In this document: positions 27,186 through 35,872 of the stretch, piece after piece | Numbering within the stretch: the first letter of the stretch is position 1 | Layout of the letters: each line of letters starts with the position of its first letter | Source: Flavobacterium sp. KJJ | GTDB lineage: Bacteria > Bacteroidota > Bacteroidia > Flavobacteriales > Flavobacteriaceae | Direction: 5' to 3' | Length of the DNA stretch: 64,000 bases | Assembly: GCF_000708595.2 (NCBI RefSeq) | Contig: NZ_JARP01000005.1 | Coordinates: 1-64,000, forward strand | Made by a program: the position numbers and the translations under genes | The notes under the pieces: model-generated | The model's input: the letters and a program-made list of their open reading frames with translations, nothing else | Database searches by the model: none | What the model was told of the DNA's origin: nothing

Positions 27186-28613
27186 ATGGCTTCAAAACCA
27201 AGCATACCACAAGGAACAAGAGATTTTTCGCCTGCAGAGGTGTCAAAACGTCAATATATTATTCAGACCATAAAAAATAATTTTGAGAAATTTGGTTTTC
27301 AGCCGATTGAAACTCCTTCGTTTGAAAATTCAGATACTTTAATGGGGAAATATGGAGAAGAAGGCGATCGTTTGATTTTTAAAATATTGAATTCAGGTAA
27401 TTTCTTTTTCAATAAAAACAAAATTGAACTGCCGGAATCTATAGAATCGCTGCAAGTTAATTCTGCTGAAACTATTGATTTGAATCAAAGAATTGAATTG
27501 AATAAGTTCACTGGAAAAATTTCAGAAAAAGCATTGCGTTATGATCTAACGGTTCCGTTTGCAAGATACGTGGTACAGCACCAGAATGAAATTGAATTTC
27601 CGTTTAAAAGATATCAGATTCAGCCGGTTTGGAGAGCAGACAGGCCACAAAGAGGACGTTACAGAGAATTTTATCAATGTGATGCTGATGTTGTGGGATC
27701 AAAATCATTGTGGCAGGAAGTAGAACTGGTACAATTATATGACACTGTTTTTACTTCTTTAGGTTTAGAAGGTGTTACCATCAAAATCAATAATAGAAAA
27801 ATATTATCTGGAATTGCTGAAGTTATTGGAGCTTCAGATAAATTAATCGATTTTACGGTTGCTTTAGATAAACTAGACAAAATTGGTGAAGACGGAGTTA
27901 AAAAAGAAATGATCGAAAAAGGTATTTCCGAAGAAGCTTTGGTAAAAGTTCAGCCACTATTTAGTTTTAATGGAACTTTTGCAGCTAAAATTAGTCAGCT
28001 TTCAAATTTATTGGCTTCATCAGAAGAGGGTATGAAAGGAGTTGAAGAACTTAAATTTATTTGCGACAATGTGGCGGCTTTAGGTTTGTCAACTGCAACT
28101 TTAGATCTGGATGTAACTTTAGCGCGCGGCTTAAATTACTACACAGGAGCTATTTTTGAAGTAGCGGCACCAAAAACGGTTTCAATGGGTTCTATTGGAG
28201 GTGGTGGAAGATACGACGATTTGACGGGTATTTTTGGTTTGAAAAATATGAGCGGTGTCGGGATTTCTTTTGGTCTAGATCGTATTTATCTGGTTTTAGA
28301 AGAATTGCAGTTGTTTCCGGAAACCGTTGCGGCGACTTCAAAAGCTATATTTGTTAATTACGGAGATAAGGAAGCTTTATACGCTTCTCAAGCTATCCAG
28401 AAATTGAGAAAAGAAAATATAAAAGTAGAGCTTTATCCAGATAACGTAAAAGTGGGTAAACAATTTCAATATGCAGATAAACGTTTGATTCCGTTTGCCG
28501 TAATTGCCGGTGATCAGGAAATTGCTTCAAATTCCTATTCGCTTAAAAATTTAGTTTCAGGCGAACAAGTTTCTGTGGATTTCGAAGGGTTGAAAAATGC
28601 TTTGTTGGCATAA
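27186..28613 (+). CDS. hisS: Histidyl-tRNA synthetase
   Basis: This class II synthetase charges tRNA-His. It has motif 1 region [10 protein letters not shown], motif 2 with [20 protein letters not shown] (about 139-158), the histidine-binding [13 protein letters not shown] (about 313-325) and motif 3 [12 protein letters not shown] (about 354-365). The C-terminal anticodon domain begins near 380. At 475 aa it includes an insertion at about 66-100 (rich in Asn, Glu and Lys) between motifs 1 and 2. The enzyme is complete. Confidence 0.97.
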   Translation: MASKPSIPQGTRDFSPAEVSKRQYIIQTIKNNFEKFGFQPIETPSFENSDTLMGKYGEEGDRLIFKILNSGNFFFNKNKIELPESIESLQVNSAETIDLNQRIELNKFTGKISEKALRYDLTVPFARYVVQHQNEIEFPFKRYQIQPVWRADRPQRGRYREFYQCDADVVGSKSLWQEVELVQLYDTVFTSLGLEGVTIKINNRKILSGIAEVIGASDKLIDFTVALDKLDKIGEDGVKKEMIEKGISEEALVKVQPLFSFNGTFAAKISQLSNLLASSEEGMKGVEELKFICDNVAALGLSTATLDLDVTLARGLNYYTGAIFEVAAPKTVSMGSIGGGGRYDDLTGIFGLKNMSGVGISFGLDRIYLVLEELQLFPETVAATSKAIFVNYGDKEALYASQAIQKLRKENIKVELYPDNVKVGKQFQYADKRLIPFAVIAGDQEIASNSYSLKNLVSGEQVSVDFEGLKNALLA

Positions 28614-28760
28614 TTTGTGGTAAATGGTTTTGCCACAGATTAAAAGAATGGTTTAGATTTTTGTTTTAAGCGGATTTTGCAGATTCGACCAGATCTAATT
28701 TGATTGTTTTATAAAATAAATCTGCTTTTATCTGCCTAAATCTTTTTTAAATCTCGTGAA
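28614..28760. repeat. Intergenic repeat, CAGATT/ATCTGC words
   Basis: The words CAGATT, GCAGATT and AATCTGC alternate in direct and inverted orientation (for example TTTGCAGATT near 28676 against AATCTGC near 28720), the same vocabulary as at 22385-22452. No gene is visible between hisS and the tRNA. Confidence 0.5.
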
Positions 28761-28899
28761 ATAAAAAATTATACCTTAACTGTTTGAAGCAAAGGTTTTT
28801 CCTTTGTATCGCGCGGATTTAAAGAGTTTTCTTTTTAAATCTCTGCTTGAAATAGTTGCTGGAAAAGAAAAAAAACTCTTAATTTGCCGACCTTAAGTT

Positions 28900-28970
28900 A
28901 CGGGCGTAGTTCAAGGGTAGAATAGCGGTCTCCAAAACCGTTGATGGGGGTTCGAATCCCTCCGCCCGTG
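28900..28970 (+). tRNA. tRNA-Trp (CCA)
   Basis: This 71-nt tRNA folds as a cloverleaf: acceptor ACGGGCG / CGCCCGT with discriminator G70, D arm GTTC / GAAT, anticodon stem GCGGT / ACCGT around loop CTCCAAA (anticodon CCA at 28932-28934), a 4-base variable loop and T arm GGGGG / CCCTC around TTCGAAT. The 3' CCA is not encoded. It stands alone between hisS and grpE, away from the tuf-secE position usual for tRNA-Trp in this phylum. Confidence 0.95.
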
Positions 28971-29029
28971 CAACTTTTTTACCATAAAGAACGCAAAGAT
29001 TTTATTAGGATTCTTTTAAAAAAGCATAA

Positions 29030-29065
29030 AGTTCGCAAAGCTAAATCAATATAAGCTTTGCGAAC
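29030..29065. repeat. Perfect 13-bp inverted repeat with T run
   Basis: AGTTCGCAAAGCT (29030-29042) and AGCTTTGCGAACT (29053-29065) pair perfectly over a 10-base loop, followed by T5. It may terminate the tRNA transcript, but it uses the CGCAAAG word family found in other intergenic dyads. Confidence 0.7.
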
Positions 29066-29138
29066 TTTTTTCATAAAAGCTAAGAGTAAAATAACTTAGC
29101 ATTCTTTGCAGTAAATTTTTTGCTGTTATAAAAGCATA

Positions 29139-29175
29139 AAAAAAAGCTTCGTCTGAAATAGGCGAAGCTTTTTTT
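29139..29175 (+). terminator. Intrinsic terminator downstream of tRNA-Trp
   Basis: AAAAAGCTTCG / CGAAGCTTTTT with an 11-base loop and a T run. The 458 bases between the tRNA and grpE otherwise hold only repeat-like DNA and the grpE promoter. Confidence 0.7.
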
Positions 29176-29373
29176 AATATAAGGTAAACTTGAATTAATA
29201 ATTATTTATAAAGCCGAGGCTAACCCTTAAATTCAATTTTGATAGGTAATAATATTGTTTCCAATTGGAATCCAAATATACTACAAACTAAAACGTAATA
29301 GTCTTAAAATTATACTAAATTTTTTTAGGTAAATTTGGCTTTTTAAAAGGCTCACTTTTAATAAAGTGACAAT

Positions 29374-29405
29374 TTGACATTTTATAAAATTTGGCAGTAC
29401 TTTTG
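29374..29405 (+). promoter_or_regulatory. Promoter of grpE-dnaJ
   Basis: TTG at 29374-29376 and TACTTTTG at 29398-29405, separated by 21 bases, match the Bacteroidota TTG/TAnnTTTG promoter well. The -7 box ends 23 bases before the grpE ATG. The inverted words CTCACTTT and AAAGTGAC just upstream (29351-29370) might be an operator, but I recognise no heat-shock element. Confidence 0.75.
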
Positions 29406-29428
29406 CAATCCAACAGAAAGAATAAAAA

Positions 29429-30007
29429 ATGAAGTTTAAGAATATTTTTAAAAATAAAAGTAATATGACTACGGAAAATACAGAGTTCGATCAGGAATTA
29501 GATGATGTAACGTTAGAGAACAATGCCAACGGTGAGCAGTTAATTGTTGAAGAATTAAGTGTTGAAGAGCAATTAGCTCAAGACTTGGCAAAAGAAAAAG
29601 ATAAGTTTTTGAGATTATTTGCCGAATTTGAAAATTACAAAAAAAGAACTTCAAAAGAGCGAATGGATTTATTTAAAACTGCAAATCAAGAAGTTTTGTT
29701 AGCAATGCTTCCTGTTTTGGATGATTTTGATAGAGCCGCTGTAGAAATCAACAAATCTGAGGATGAAAATTTGAAAAAAGGAGTTGAGTTGATTCACGAA
29801 AAATTGAAAAGCACTTTGGTTTCTAAAGGTTTAGAGCAAGTTGAAGTAAGAGCAGGTGATGCTTTTAATGCTGATTTTGCTGAGGCAATTACCCAAATTC
29901 CAGCGCCGTCTGATAAATTAAAAGGGAAAATTGTTGATGTTATTGAAAAAGGATACAAATTAGGAGACAAAATTATTCGTTTCCCTAAAGTGGTTATCGG
30001 AAACTAA
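29429..30007 (+). CDS. grpE: Nucleotide exchange factor GrpE
   Basis: This is a DnaK co-chaperone that speeds ADP release. It has an acidic N-terminal tail, a long helix (about 45-100) with FLRLFAEFENYKKRTSKERMD, and the C-terminal beta domain with NADFAEAITQIPA and VIEKGYKLGDKIIRFPKVVIGN. Length is 192 aa from ATG 29429; an internal ATG at 29465 would give a protein 12 residues shorter. It heads an operon with dnaJ 91 bases downstream. dnaK is not in the window. Confidence 0.95.
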   Translation: MKFKNIFKNKSNMTTENTEFDQELDDVTLENNANGEQLIVEELSVEEQLAQDLAKEKDKFLRLFAEFENYKKRTSKERMDLFKTANQEVLLAMLPVLDDFDRAAVEINKSEDENLKKGVELIHEKLKSTLVSKGLEQVEVRAGDAFNADFAEAITQIPAPSDKLKGKIVDVIEKGYKLGDKIIRFPKVVIGN

Positions 30008-30098
30008 AAACTAAAATTAGATTCTGAATATCAATTTTTTAAGAATTGGATTTTGGAATTTATCCCGTTACTATAGGGATTGGAATTTAACCTAAATT

Positions 30099-31208
30099 AT
30101 GAAAAAAGATTTTTACGAAATACTAGGCATTTCAAAAAATGCTGACGCTGCCGAAATTAAAAAAGCTTACAGAAAAAGTGCTTTGAAATATCACCCGGAT
30201 AAAAATCCAGGCGACAAAGAGGCAGAAGAAAACTTCAAACTTGCTGCTGAGGCTTACGAAGTTTTAAGCGATCCTAACAAAAAAGCAAAATACGATCAAT
30301 ACGGTCATCAAGCATTTGATGGTTCTGGCGGATTTGGCGGAGGTCATGGAGGTATGAATATGGATGACATTTTCAGCCAGTTTGGTGATATTTTTGGTGG
30401 AGGATTTGGAGGTTTCGGTGGAGGCGGAGGCGGTCCACGTCGCGCTAAAGGAAGCAATCTTCGAATTAAAGTAAAATTGACTTTAGAAGAAATTGCAAAT
30501 GGTGTTGAGAAAAAAGTAAAAGTTAAACGTAAAGTTCAGGCTAAAGGTGTTACCTATAAAACTTGTTCGACTTGTAACGGTCAAGGTCAGGTAATGCGTG
30601 TAACTAACACGATTTTAGGAAGAATGCAATCTGCATCTACTTGTCCTACTTGTGGTGGTTCTGGTCAGATTTTAGATAAAAGACCTTCTGAAGCAGATGC
30701 TCAAGGAATGGTTTTAGAAGACGAAACAGTTTCTATTAAAATTCCAGCTGGTGTTGTTGACGGTATGCAGCTTAAAGTTTCGAACAAAGGAAACGATGCT
30801 CCAGGAAACAGCGTTCCAGGTGATTTGATTGTAGCTATTGAAGAATTAGAACACGAATTCTTGAAACGTGAAGGCGAAAATATTCATTTTGATTTATACA
30901 TCAGTTTCCCAGAAGCAGTTTTAGGAGTTTCTAAAGATATTGAAGCAATCAACGGAAAAGTTCGTATTAAACTTGAAGAAGGAATTCAATCTGGAAAAAT
31001 CTTAAGATTAAAAGGAAAAGGAATTCCAAGTATTAACGGTTATGGAAGCGGAGATTTGCTAGTTCATGTAAATGTTTGGACTCCAAAAACGTTGAATAAA
31101 GAGCAAAAACAATTTTTTGAAAATGCTTTAAACGACGAACATTTTATTCCAAACCCTGAAAAATCAGAAAAATCATTTTTTGAGAAAGTAAAAGATATGT
31201 TTTCGTAA
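30099..31208 (+). CDS. dnaJ: Chaperone DnaJ with reduced zinc-finger region
   Basis: This is the Hsp40 co-chaperone that delivers substrates to DnaK. The J domain (1-70) has HPD in KYHPDKNPG, and the Gly/Phe region spans about 72-115. The cysteine-rich region contains only two CxxCxGxG motifs, CSTCNGQG and CPTCGGSG. Their spacing corresponds to motifs II and III of E. coli DnaJ, which form zinc site II; motifs I and IV (zinc site I) are missing, with SEADAQGM standing where motif IV should be. The C-terminal substrate domains are intact. Length is 369 aa. Confidence 0.95.
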   Translation: MKKDFYEILGISKNADAAEIKKAYRKSALKYHPDKNPGDKEAEENFKLAAEAYEVLSDPNKKAKYDQYGHQAFDGSGGFGGGHGGMNMDDIFSQFGDIFGGGFGGFGGGGGGPRRAKGSNLRIKVKLTLEEIANGVEKKVKVKRKVQAKGVTYKTCSTCNGQGQVMRVTNTILGRMQSASTCPTCGGSGQILDKRPSEADAQGMVLEDETVSIKIPAGVVDGMQLKVSNKGNDAPGNSVPGDLIVAIEELEHEFLKREGENIHFDLYISFPEAVLGVSKDIEAINGKVRIKLEEGIQSGKILRLKGKGIPSINGYGSGDLLVHVNVWTPKTLNKEQKQFFENALNDEHFIPNPEKSEKSFFEKVKDMFS

Positions 31209-31237
31209 AACTTTTTTTTAAAATGTCAAAATAAATT

Positions 31238-31275
31238 AAAACCCATTCTAATGCAAATTTAGAATGGGTTTTTTG
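31238..31275 (+). terminator. Terminator of grpE-dnaJ
   Basis: AAACCCATTCT / AGAATGGGTTT with a T run lies 30 bases after the dnaJ stop. Confidence 0.88.
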
Positions 31276-31366
31276 TGTAATTATACCAAGATTCGCTATG
31301 AATTATTTACTTTTACACACGCAAGGCCATTAAGGCAATACTGACGCAGAAAATCTAAAAAATCGC

Positions 31367-32287
31367 ATGAGCAACTTACTCGAAGTACATAAAGTCGTAA
31401 AACAATACGGTGATTATGTAGCGCTTAACGAAGTTTCATTGAATGTGCCAAAAGGCAGTATTTATGGACTATTAGGTCCTAATGGAGCTGGAAAAACTTC
31501 CCTTATCCGAATTATAAATCAGATTACATTGCCCGATAGCGGTGAAGTAATTTTAGATGGAGAAAGATTACAGCCAAAGCATGTGCAGACCATTGGTTAT
31601 CTTCCTGAAGAAAGAGGTTTGTATACCTCTATGAAAGTAGGTGAACAATGTCTTTATTTGGCACAAATGAAAGGTCTTTCTAAAGCGGAAGCAAAAGTGC
31701 AATTGGAATACTGGTTTGACCGTTTGGGAATTCAAGGCTGGTGGAACAAGAAAATTCAAGAACTTTCTAAAGGAATGGCGCAAAAAATTCAGTTTGTAGT
31801 TTGTGTATTGCATAAACCTAAATTGCTGATTTTTGATGAGCCTTTTTCTGGTTTTGATCCAGTTAATGCAAATGTGATTAAAGATGAAATTTTGGCATTG
31901 AAAGAACAAGGCGCAACAATTATTTTTTCGACGCACAGAATGGAAAGTGTTGAAGAACTTTGCGATCATATTGCTTTGATTCATAAATCGAATAAATTAA
32001 TCGAAGGGAAAGTGAGCGATGTAAAACGTCAATTCAAAACCAATAGTTTTGAAGTTGGAATCTTGACAAGTAATGTTGAAGGCCTAATGTATGACATCAC
32101 TCAAAAATTCACTGTGTCGCCAGCGAATTTTAAATCCTTAAATGATGATTTGAAATTGGATATTCAGATAGGAAATGCTACGCCAAACGAATTGCTTCAT
32201 CTTTTAACACAAAGAGGTCAAGTAACACATTTCGTAGAAAAAATCCCGAGTGTAAACGATATTTTTATTCAAACTGTAACGGAATAG
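31367..32287 (+). CDS. ABC transporter ATP-binding protein (NatA-like)
   Basis: This is a 306-aa ATPase. Walker A GPNGAGKTS (about residues 37-45), signature LSKGMAQKIQ, Walker B LLIFDEPFSGFDP and the H-loop STHRMES are all present. The C-terminal extension (about 220-306) is the DUF4162-like domain of drug or sodium exporters such as NatA. It pairs with the permease gene 98 bases downstream. The cargo is unknown. Confidence 0.92.
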   Translation: MSNLLEVHKVVKQYGDYVALNEVSLNVPKGSIYGLLGPNGAGKTSLIRIINQITLPDSGEVILDGERLQPKHVQTIGYLPEERGLYTSMKVGEQCLYLAQMKGLSKAEAKVQLEYWFDRLGIQGWWNKKIQELSKGMAQKIQFVVCVLHKPKLLIFDEPFSGFDPVNANVIKDEILALKEQGATIIFSTHRMESVEELCDHIALIHKSNKLIEGKVSDVKRQFKTNSFEVGILTSNVEGLMYDITQKFTVSPANFKSLNDDLKLDIQIGNATPNELLHLLTQRGQVTHFVEKIPSVNDIFIQTVTE

Positions 32288-32299
32288 ATCTTGAGATCG

Positions 32300-32385
32300 T
32301 TAGATTTCTTAGATTTTAAGAGTAAATCTTGGAATCAAAAAAATCTAACAATCTAAGAAATCTAAAAATCTAACTAATCTAAAAA
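32300..32385. repeat. Intergenic dyad of AATCTAA words
   Basis: TTAGATTTCTTAGATT (32300-32315) has a perfect inverted copy AATCTAAGAAATCTAA (32350-32365). Further AATCTAA words continue to the start codon at 32386. The element spans almost the whole gap between the ATPase stop and the permease start. Confidence 0.8.
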
Positions 32386-33702
32386 ATGAGTATAATTTCA
32401 TTAATTATAAAAAGAGAATTCATAGCAAAAGTTCGCAATAAATCTTTTGTTGTTATGACTTTTTTGAGTCCGCTTTTGTTTGTGGCAATTGCCGGATTTA
32501 TTGGATATTTGAGTTCGATGAAAGCCGAAACCAAACGAATTGCAATTCACGATGAAACCGGTTTGTTTGCAGATGATTTTGTAAAACAGAATAAAAAAGA
32601 CGGCGAATTTAAATATTTAAATCTGTCTGAAATTGATATTAAGGCCTTAAAAGACAGCATTGTCAAAGAAGATTTTAATGGCTTGATTGTTATTCCAAAA
32701 ACAGAAAATTTAAAAGATTTAGAAAATAAAATCGAGTTTGTTTCGAATAATAGTCCAAGTATTTCTTTTGTAGAAAAAACACAGGACGTTATTGCTGAGA
32801 AAATCACAAAATTAAATCTTGAACAAGCAAAGCTAGATACGTTGGCGATTCAAAAAGCGCAGGCTAATGTTAATATTCATTTGTCAAAAGCTTCTGGAGA
32901 AGAAAGTTTAAAAGGTTTAAATGAAATAAAAATCGGAATTGGCGGCGCGTTTGGTTATCTCATTATGATGTTTATTATCATTTACGGAAATATGGTAATG
33001 CGAAGTGTCATTGAAGAAAAGACAAACAGAATTATAGAAATTATTATTTCATCTGTAAAACCATTTCAATTAATGATTGGTAAGATCGTAGGAACTTCAC
33101 TTGCGGGGTTATTACAATTTATGATCTGGGCGATAATTGGTTTGGGACTAATGTTTGCCGCTTCGGCATTTTTTGGAGTAAATGTAGGGCCGACAGCTAA
33201 AATTCCGCCAGAATTAATGCAAACAGCACAACATGAAGTTGCAGGAAAAGCACAAATGTATATCAGCGAATTATGGAATTTGCCAATCGCCAGTATTATA
33301 ATTGGTTTTGTAGTTTATTTTGTAGGCGGTTACTTTTTGTACAGTTCATTTTATGCTGCAATTGGAGCTGCTGTTGACAACCAGACTGATTCACAGCAAT
33401 TTCTTTTGCCAATTATTATGCCTTTAATTCTAAGTGTTTATATTGGTTTTTTTACAGTAGTAAATGATCCGCACGGAACTATTGCTGTTGTATTTTCGAT
33501 GATTCCGCTCACCTCTCCAATTGTAATGCTAATGCGAATTCCGTTTGGTGTGCCGTGGTGGCAAATTGCGATTTCGGTATCATTATTGTTTGCTACCTTT
33601 TTCCTAGTCGTTTGGTTCGCGGCAAAAATTTACCGCGTAGGTATTTTAATGTACGGCAAAAAACCAACATGGAAAGAATTGTATAGATGGCTGAAATATT
33701 AA
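32386..33702 (+). CDS. ABC transporter permease (NatB/ABC-2 type)
   Basis: This is a 438-aa inner-membrane protein with one N-terminal helix (about residues 20-42), a periplasmic domain (about 45-180), then five or six C-terminal helices (from about 190). MRSVIEEKTNRIIEIIISSVKP before the second helix cluster is the conserved ABC-2/NatB segment. It forms an exporter with the preceding ATPase; cargo could be sodium, drugs or a lipid, but the sequence does not say. Confidence 0.9.
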   Translation: MSIISLIIKREFIAKVRNKSFVVMTFLSPLLFVAIAGFIGYLSSMKAETKRIAIHDETGLFADDFVKQNKKDGEFKYLNLSEIDIKALKDSIVKEDFNGLIVIPKTENLKDLENKIEFVSNNSPSISFVEKTQDVIAEKITKLNLEQAKLDTLAIQKAQANVNIHLSKASGEESLKGLNEIKIGIGGAFGYLIMMFIIIYGNMVMRSVIEEKTNRIIEIIISSVKPFQLMIGKIVGTSLAGLLQFMIWAIIGLGLMFAASAFFGVNVGPTAKIPPELMQTAQHEVAGKAQMYISELWNLPIASIIIGFVVYFVGGYFLYSSFYAAIGAAVDNQTDSQQFLLPIIMPLILSVYIGFFTVVNDPHGTIAVVFSMIPLTSPIVMLMRIPFGVPWWQIAISVSLLFATFFLVVWFAAKIYRVGILMYGKKPTWKELYRWLKY

Positions 33703-33709
33703 CTTTTTA

Positions 33710-33902
33710 AAGTTGCAAAGATTCATAGAGGCAAAGGTTCAAAGGTTTTTTTGAATTTGGAGTTTTTGTAACTTAGAAATAAACAATTTTAAGAATTATA
33801 CTAGGCTTGAAAAAAAGATATAACTAATAAAAGGTTGAAAGGAATTAATAGCGACAAAGATTAAAACTTTGTACCTCTGAACCTTTGCAACTTTGAACCT
33901 TA
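33710..33902. repeat. Intergenic dyad of CAAAG/CTTTG words
   Basis: AAGTTGCAAAG and GGCAAAGGTTCAAAGGTT near 33710-33748 face CTCTGAACCTTTGCAACTTT at 33875-33894. The right arm is nearly the same as 52910-52937 (24 of 28 bases). It fills the 209-base gap before the response-regulator ATG. Confidence 0.75.
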
Positions 33903-33911
33903 AAAAAAAGA

Positions 33912-35075
33912 ATGAGTAAAATCCTAATTATAGAAGACGAAGCATCGATCAGAAGAGTTTTGGTAAAGATTTTATCAGAAGAAAATGATGCATATCAGGT
34001 TGATGAAGCGGAAGATGGTGTTGCGGGACTTGAGAAGATAAAAAACAACGATTACGATTTGGTTTTGTGCGATATCAAAATGCCAAAAATGGACGGTGTT
34101 GAGGTTTTAGAAGAAGTAAAAAAAATAAAACCTGAAATTCCGATGGTTATGATTTCAGGTCATGGCGATATGGAAACGGCGATTCATACGATGCGATTAG
34201 GTGCTTTTGATTACATTTCAAAGCCGCCAGATTTAAATCGTTTATTGAATACAGTTCGTAATGCTTTAGATAAAAAACAACTTGTAGTTGAAAATAAAAT
34301 TCTGAAGAAAAAAGTCAGTAAAAATTACGAAATGGTAGGCGATAGCGACGCAATTAATCATATTAAAGTGATGATTGATAAGGTTGCTCAAACAGAAGCA
34401 AGAGTTTTAATTACTGGTCCAAACGGAACCGGAAAAGAATTAGTTGCACATCAATTGCATGAAAAAAGCGAGCGTGCTAATTTTCCTTTAATTGAAGTAA
34501 ACTGTGCGGCGATTCCGAGTGAATTGATCGAAAGTGAATTGTTTGGTCATGTAAAGGGCGCTTTTACATCGGCGGTTAAAGATCGTGCCGGAAAGTTTGA
34601 AGCGGCTGACAAAGGAACTATTTTCTTAGATGAAATTGGAGATATGAGTCTTTCGGCCCAAGCTAAAGTTCTGCGTGCATTGCAAGAAAGCATGATTACC
34701 AGAGTTGGAGCAGAAAAAGATATTAAAGTTGATGTTCGTGTTGTGGCTGCAACCAACAAAGATTTAAAAACAGAAATTGCCGAAGGTCGTTTCCGTGAAG
34801 ATTTATACCATCGTTTGGCTGTAATTTTAATCAAAGTACCGCCATTGAATGAAAGACGAGATGATATTCCAGCTTTGATAAGGCACTTTGCAGAAAAAAT
34901 TGCTTCTGAACAAGGAAATGTTGTCAAAGTTTTTTCACAGCCAGCCATAAAATTATTGCAGGAATACGATTGGACAGGAAATATTCGTGAACTTAGAAAT
35001 GTAGTCGAAAGATTAATTATTTTGGGAGGAACAGAGATTTCTGAAACCGATGTTAAAATGTTCGCAAGCAAGTAG
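33912..35075 (+). CDS. Response regulator with sigma-54-type AAA+ domain, no DNA-binding domain
   Basis: This 387-aa protein has a receiver domain (1-120, phospho-acceptor D54 in LVLCDIKMP) and an AAA+ domain (140-380) with Walker A GPNGTGKE (169-176), Walker B FLDEIGDM and sensor II IRELRNVVERL. The loop that contacts sigma-54 reads GAFTSA (216-221) instead of GAFTGA. The protein ends right after the AAA+ domain, so the C-terminal Fis-type helix-turn-helix of NtrC proteins is absent. It may act from solution or with a partner. No histidine kinase gene is adjacent. Confidence 0.9.
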   Translation: MSKILIIEDEASIRRVLVKILSEENDAYQVDEAEDGVAGLEKIKNNDYDLVLCDIKMPKMDGVEVLEEVKKIKPEIPMVMISGHGDMETAIHTMRLGAFDYISKPPDLNRLLNTVRNALDKKQLVVENKILKKKVSKNYEMVGDSDAINHIKVMIDKVAQTEARVLITGPNGTGKELVAHQLHEKSERANFPLIEVNCAAIPSELIESELFGHVKGAFTSAVKDRAGKFEAADKGTIFLDEIGDMSLSAQAKVLRALQESMITRVGAEKDIKVDVRVVAATNKDLKTEIAEGRFREDLYHRLAVILIKVPPLNERRDDIPALIRHFAEKIASEQGNVVKVFSQPAIKLLQEYDWTGNIRELRNVVERLIILGGTEISETDVKMFASK

Positions 35076-35077
35076 AC

Positions 35078-35174
35078 AATGCTTCACGAAATAGGCTTTA
35101 AGCTTTTAGGCTTTAGGCTAATAAAATTAAAAATAATTTTTGCTTACGGCTTACGGCTTACAGCATAAAGCATT
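35078..35174. repeat. Intergenic dyad of GGCTTTA/GGCTTAC words
   Basis: AATGCTT (35078-35084) and AAGCATT (35168-35174) are the outer arms. Inside, GGCTTTA, TTAGGCTTTAGGC and TACGGCTTACGGCTTA repeat as words. It fills the gap between the response regulator and the DEAD-like gene, ending in AAAAAA before the ATG at 35181. Confidence 0.6.
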
Positions 35175-35180
35175 AAAAAA

Positions 35181-35846
35181 ATGAAATTAAAAAAAATAAA
35201 CGAAAAATTACAAGATGCATTAATTGAAAACGGTTTGACAGAAGCAAATGTATTGCAGATGGAAACTTTTTCGACAATTAAAAGTGGTGCGGATTGTATT
35301 ATCCTTTCTCCAGCAGGAAGCGGAAAATCGACAACGATCGTAGTAAATGTGATTCAGCAATTGTCTGGACATACAGAAGAGTCGCCTCGCGCATTGATTT
35401 TTGTTGAAGACAAAGCTAAAGTTTTAGAAATGGTCGAACTTTTTGAGAAGTACGGCAAATTTTCTAATCTAGAAGTTTATGGCGTTCATGACAAAGGCGA
35501 TATGGATTATGATAAAAACTACATTTCAACCGGAGTTGATGTTTTAATCGGAACGCCAAATAAATTGAGTGATATGTTTACAACGGCCGGTTATAATGTA
35601 AACCGTTTAAAAATGTTCATTTTAGACGATGCAGATCCGATCTTAAAATTGCGCCATGAAACTAAAATCATGCGTATTTCAAACAGTATTACAAAAACAC
35701 AGCGTATTATTTTTGCTGAAACATTGACAGAACGTATCGAAATTTTGGCGGATAAAATGTTGTTAGAGCCTTATATATTTGATATGGATGAAGAAGGAGA
35801 AGAGGAATTGGATGAAGAAGAAGACGGAATTGAAGAGGAAGAATAA
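35181..35846 (+). CDS. Single-domain DEAD-box-helicase-like protein
   Basis: This 221-aa protein contains only the first RecA domain of a DEAD-box RNA helicase. A Q-motif-like VLQMETFSTIKSG (24-36), Walker A SPAGSGKST (43-51) and GTPNKL are present. Motif II reads DDAD (149-152) rather than DEAD and motif III (SAT) is replaced by FAE/AET. The second RecA domain is missing, replaced by a very acidic tail (about 203-221, mostly Asp and Glu). It may bind ATP or RNA but is unlikely to unwind RNA alone. It is in tight series with a DUF2007 gene. Confidence 0.8.
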   Translation: MKLKKINEKLQDALIENGLTEANVLQMETFSTIKSGADCIILSPAGSGKSTTIVVNVIQQLSGHTEESPRALIFVEDKAKVLEMVELFEKYGKFSNLEVYGVHDKGDMDYDKNYISTGVDVLIGTPNKLSDMFTTAGYNVNRLKMFILDDADPILKLRHETKIMRISNSITKTQRIIFAETLTERIEILADKMLLEPYIFDMDEEGEEELDEEEDGIEEEE

Positions 35847-35872
35847 TAATAAATATATATAAATATAATGTC

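Noticed and set aside
31568..31984. 138-codon minus-strand frame
   Set aside because: It is antisense to the ABC ATPase with intact Walker motifs.
34547..35071. 174-codon minus-strand frame
   Set aside because: It is antisense to the AAA+ domain of the response regulator, which has clear motifs; the frame shows no domain.
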